38,567 bases of DNA from Burkholderiales bacterium. Lineage in GTDB: Bacteria; Pseudomonadota; Gammaproteobacteria; Burkholderiales; Casimicrobiaceae. Under the pieces are notes generated by a model that worked only from the letters and a program-made list of their open reading frames with translations, made no database searches and was not told the origin of the DNA. The position numbers and the translations under genes are program-made. Of the stretch, positions 35,700-38,567 are shown in pieces. The stretch's first letter is position 1, and each line of letters opens with the position of its first letter. The stretch is taken from assembly GCA_025981645.1 (NCBI GenBank), contig JAICXH010000015.1, forward strand, positions 1 to 38,567, read 5' to 3'.

Positions 35700-36455
35700 T
35701 TAGCCGATGCGGACGCCCGGGCGGTAGAAGAGGTAAAGCCCGTAGCCGAGCGTCCGCCGGCCCCAGCGCAGGTAGGCATCGCGCCGGCGTCTCACCTGCG
35801 CGAGCATCTCGGGAACGTCGGTGTCGCCGGCCTCCTCGCGCGCATAGCGTTCGATCGAGCGCAGGTACTTCCACTCGTACTCGTCCCACTCGTCGTCGCT
35901 CGCCGTCGCGGCGTGCATCGGGATGAGCCCCGAGTCGATCCCCGCCGCGACGTTGCCGGCGTGGGTGCGGTAGTCAGGTGCGCCACCGAGGGCGGCAAGG
36001 TATTTCGAAGCTGGGCGGCGGCGCCAGTAACGCTCGCCGACGAGGACGTAACCGCCTTCGCGCGTCCAGCCCTTGAGGCGACGACAGCTGCCGGCCATGC
36101 CGCCGTCGATGCCTCCGCTGCCGAACATCACCGTGAGGTGGAAAGTCTCGGGATCGGCGACGAAATCGGCGATGTCGACGTTGTCGAGGTGCAGCCTCCC
36201 CAGCGCGCCGGTCCACTCGGCGCGCTCGCGCGCGGCATCGAGCATCGGCGACGAGCGGTCGATCGCGAGGGCCGTCGAGCCGAAGCGCTCGATGATGCGC
36301 AGGCACAATTCGGCGCGACCGCAGCCAAGGTCGAGCACCCGCGATGCGGAATCGAGCGGCAAGAGATCGAGCACGCGCTCGATCTTCGCAGCCGAGATCG
36401 GATTGCAGTAGTCGTGATCGCGGTGGGCGATCGCGGTGTACTTGATCGGGTCCAT
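35700..36455 (-). CDS. Class I SAM-dependent methyltransferase
   Basis: This 251-residue protein has SAM motif I SRVLDLGCGRAELCLRI (about 39-55), an acidic end of strand 2 (AIDRSSPML), and HLDNVDIADF. The C-terminal half contains WTREGGYVLVGERYWRR and a Trp/Tyr/Arg-rich tail. The substrate is unknown. ATG 36455 was chosen because GGGAGG lies 7 nt upstream; ATG 36461 overlaps the ampG stop (ATGA) but is only 1 nt from that ribosome site. It is probably co-transcribed with ampG. Confidence 0.87.
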   Translation of the reverse strand: MDPIKYTAIAHRDHDYCNPISAAKIERVLDLLPLDSASRVLDLGCGRAELCLRIIERFGSTALAIDRSSPMLDAARERAEWTGALGRLHLDNVDIADFVADPETFHLTVMFGSGGIDGGMAGSCRRLKGWTREGGYVLVGERYWRRRPASKYLAALGGAPDYRTHAGNVAAGIDSGLIPMHAATASDDEWDEYEWKYLRSIERYAREEAGDTDVPEMLAQVRRRRDAYLRWGRRTLGYGLYLFYRPGVRIG

Positions 36456-36457
36456 CG

Positions 36458-37774
36458 TCATGCCTCCCGACGCGAGGAGCCCAGCTCGGGACTTTGCGCG
36501 CGCCAGGGGGCCACCCGCAAGAGGAGCGCCATGCCGGGAAGCGCGAGCGCCGTGCAGAGGAGGAAGAACGCGAACCAGCCGATGTGCTCGACGATCCATC
36601 CGGTCGAGGCGTTGACGATCGTTCGCGGCACCGCCGCGAGGCTCGTGAAGAGCGCGAACTGCGTCGCCGTGTAGCGCCGGTCGGTGGCGCGCGCGATGAA
36701 CGCGGTGAACGCCGCCGTCCCGAGTCCAACGCCGAGCGCCTCGAACCCGATCACGAAGCCGAGCAGCCACCGGTCGGGACGCGCGACCCAGGCGAGCCAC
36801 GCGAAGCCGAGGATCGACACGACCTGCACGACGCCGAACAGCCACAGCGCACGGTTGATGCCGATCCTCACCATCCACAACCCGCCCAATAGCCCTCCGA
36901 CGACGCTCGTCCACAGGCCGACGTTCTTCGCGATCAGCCCGATGTCGGTCTTGCTGAAGCCCATGTCGAGATAGAACGGCGTGGCGAGCGCGGTCGCCAT
37001 GCTGTCGCCGAGCTTGTAGAGGAAGATGAACGCGAGCAGCGCGAGCGCCGCGAACGCGCCGTCGCGGTCGATGAACTCGCGAAACGGCTCGATCACCGCC
37101 TCGCGTAGCGTCTGCGGCTCACCGGCCGGCGCGGCTGGTTCGGCGACGACGAGCGCGAGCACGATCCCGGGCAGCATGAAGAGTCCGGTGATCGCGTACA
37201 CCGATGACCACGGCAGGTGATCGGCGAGGATCAGCGCGAGCGCGCCGGGGACGAGGCTCGCGACGCGGTAGGCGTTGACGTGGATCGCGTTGCCAAGCCC
37301 GAGTTCGAGGTCGGGAAGGAGCTCGCGCCGGTACGCGTCGAGCACGATATCCTGGCTTGCCGAGAACAGCGCGACCGCGGTCGCCAGCATCGCGATCGCG
37401 CGGATGTCGTGCTGCGGCTGGAACGCGCCGAAGAGCGGAATCGCGACGAGCAGTGCGACCGCGGTGAACAGCATCCAGCCACGCCGGCGCCCGAGGAGCG
37501 GCGGCACCAGACGATCGACCAGCGGCGACCACAGGAACTTCCATGTGTAAGGAAGCTGGATCAGCGCGAAGAAGCCGATCGTCGCGAGATCGACGCCTTC
37601 GCTGCGCAGCCACGCCGGCAGCAGGTTGATCAACAGATAGAGCGGCAGCCCCGACGAGAAGCCGGTGAAGACGCAGATCAGCATCCGCCGGTTGAGCAGC
37701 GCGGCGCGCCAGCTCTCGCGCTGCGGTCGCGCGTCGGACAGGTCCGGCTCGCCAGCGCGGACGGCATCGTTCAT
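36458..37774 (-). CDS. ampG: AmpG-type muropeptide permease (MFS)
   Basis: This 438-residue major facilitator protein has 12 or more helices and AmpG-like features: FTGFSSGLPLYLLINLLPAWLRSEG at the first helix, WKFLWSPLVDR in helix 3, SASQDIVLDAYRRELL, and FIARATDRRYTATQFALFTSL in the second half. AmpG imports anhydro-muropeptides released from the wall so they can be recycled, a sensible companion to RlpA and the elongasome elsewhere in the window. A basic-acidic N-terminal tail precedes helix 1. Confidence 0.93.
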   Translation of the reverse strand: MNDAVRAGEPDLSDARPQRESWRAALLNRRMLICVFTGFSSGLPLYLLINLLPAWLRSEGVDLATIGFFALIQLPYTWKFLWSPLVDRLVPPLLGRRRGWMLFTAVALLVAIPLFGAFQPQHDIRAIAMLATAVALFSASQDIVLDAYRRELLPDLELGLGNAIHVNAYRVASLVPGALALILADHLPWSSVYAITGLFMLPGIVLALVVAEPAAPAGEPQTLREAVIEPFREFIDRDGAFAALALLAFIFLYKLGDSMATALATPFYLDMGFSKTDIGLIAKNVGLWTSVVGGLLGGLWMVRIGINRALWLFGVVQVVSILGFAWLAWVARPDRWLLGFVIGFEALGVGLGTAAFTAFIARATDRRYTATQFALFTSLAAVPRTIVNASTGWIVEHIGWFAFFLLCTALALPGMALLLRVAPWRAQSPELGSSRREA

Positions 37775-37956
37775 CGGTCGATTCTAGCGTGCGCTCCTGG
37801 CGTGCGGTCGAAGGGCGGGCGGTGTGGGCAGCGCCGGCGCGGACGAGACGCGCATCAGCGTCGTCGCTTGCTACACTGCGCGCAACGTCAGGGACTCCGG
37901 CGCGCGGACCGATCGTGCCCGTGCGAGACTTTGGCGAACTCCCCCGGGGAGATGTG

Positions 37957-38567
37957 ATGGGTGCCGAAGCGCAGTCTGCCGCCGTCATTCCGTTTCCGAC
38001 TTCGGAATCCCAGCCCCACGCCGGTCTCGTCGCATTCCTCTTCACCGACATCGAAGGGTCGAGCCTCAAGTGGCTCAATCACCGGACGGCAATGCAGGAG
38101 GCGCTCCCCGCGCACGACGAGATCCTGCGCAAGGCGATCGTTGCGCACAGCGGGGAGGTCTTCAAGACCGGCGGTGACGCGTTCAGCGCCGCATTCCCGA
38201 GACCGTCCGACGCGATCGGCGCCGCGATCGACGCGCAGCAGGCGCTCGCCCGCCGCGATTGGTCGGGGGTCAACGGGCTCGCAGTCCGCATGGCCGTGCA
38301 CGTCGGAACCGCCGAGAAGCGCGATGGCGACTATTTCGGCCCTGCGCTGAACCGCGTCGCGCGGCTCCTCGCGCTCGGCCACGGCGGCCAGGTGCTCGTC
38401 ACGTCGTCGGGCGCCGAGCTCGTTGCCGCCGAGCGCGGCGACCTCGACGAGGCGCTCGCCGCGGCGAAGGACTCGATCCGTGAGCTCACCGGGATCGGAT
38501 TCTTCTATCGCCTCGGCGACCATTTCACTTTACGACTTGCGAAGGCAGGCCATCACGATGAGGCGGC
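37957..38567 (+). CDS. Class III nucleotide cyclase joined to TPR-like sequence (partial at window end)
   Basis: At least 203 residues are encoded and the frame is open at the window edge. Residues about 22-156 form a class III cyclase domain with metal ligands Asp31 (FLFTDIEGSS) and Asp74 (KTGGDAFSAAF) and transition-state Asn132/Arg136 (GPALNRVARLL). Relatives continue with LxDLGEHRLKDL and a large NTPase before TPRs. Here, after VTSSGAELVA, the sequence jumps to ERGDLDEALAAAKDSIREL and GIGFFYRLGDHF, which look like the C-terminal TPR repeats of those large proteins. The ATG has GGAG 5 nt upstream. It is either a natural short form or a deletion product. Confidence 0.8.
   Translation, partial: MGAEAQSAAVIPFPTSESQPHAGLVAFLFTDIEGSSLKWLNHRTAMQEALPAHDEILRKAIVAHSGEVFKTGGDAFSAAFPRPSDAIGAAIDAQQALARRDWSGVNGLAVRMAVHVGTAEKRDGDYFGPALNRVARLLALGHGGQVLVTSSGAELVAAERGDLDEALAAAKDSIRELTGIGFFYRLGDHFTLRLAKAGHHDEA

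Overview
The window looks like chromosomal DNA of a high-GC betaproteobacterium, Burkholderiales-like. The reasons are the codon bias, the gene order mreB-mreC-mreD-mrdA-rodA divergent from gatC-gatA-gatB, the pyrE / exodeoxyribonuclease III / ampG neighbourhood, a tolB-pal-cpoB block and a MutY/DUF1178/tRNA-Lys cluster. No phage, CRISPR array, transposase or plasmid gene was seen. Most of the sequence is housekeeping core genome. The less ordinary material lies in about 7.0-13.1 kb, 17.9-19.5 kb and at the right edge.

Layout. 0.1-7.0 kb is entirely on the minus strand: rlpA, tolB, pal, cpoB, mutY, a YeeE/YedE sulfur-compound transporter, a DUF1178 protein and tRNA-Lys(TTT). The first four genes act in the outer membrane and periplasm on cell-wall and septum integrity. 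7.0-9.8 kb is a patch of small accessory genes: an EVE-like protein, a GFA/CENP-V zinc protein, a secreted cupin, a two-helix membrane peptide and a secreted lectin-like protein. 10.1-13.5 kb carries acnA, flanked by the tail of a lost cytochrome c gene and the head of a lost flavin reductase gene, and then an OsmC peroxidase.

13.6-17.9 kb is a plus-strand cluster of a small membrane protein, a membrane-anchored trypsin-like protease, a MoxR AAA+ ATPase, a DUF58 protein and a membrane VWA (BatA-like) protein. 17.9-19.5 kb is a scar zone with a truncated AraC regulator, a truncated methyltransferase, one intact methyltransferase and an OsmC-family gene that has lost its middle. 19.5-25.1 kb is the rod-shape (elongasome) operon, and 25.3-28.7 kb the Glu-tRNA(Gln)/Asp-tRNA(Asn) amidotransferase operon. 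28.7-37.8 kb holds a MarR-GNAT fusion with a striking 40-bp operator, ettA, a DUF4124 protein, pyrE, xth, a second ABC-F protein, a methyltransferase and ampG. The right edge enters a class III nucleotide cyclase whose catalytic domain runs straight into TPR-like sequence.

I did not find a convincing new multi-gene system. The most unusual signal is repeated loss of gene interiors or halves: two genes with the centre missing, one pair of divergent genes reduced to their tails, and two more fragments beside acnA. A second signal is two REP-like palindromes sharing a GGGGTCAG / CTGACCCC core, one next to an EVE-like gene and one between the OsmC scar and rodA.
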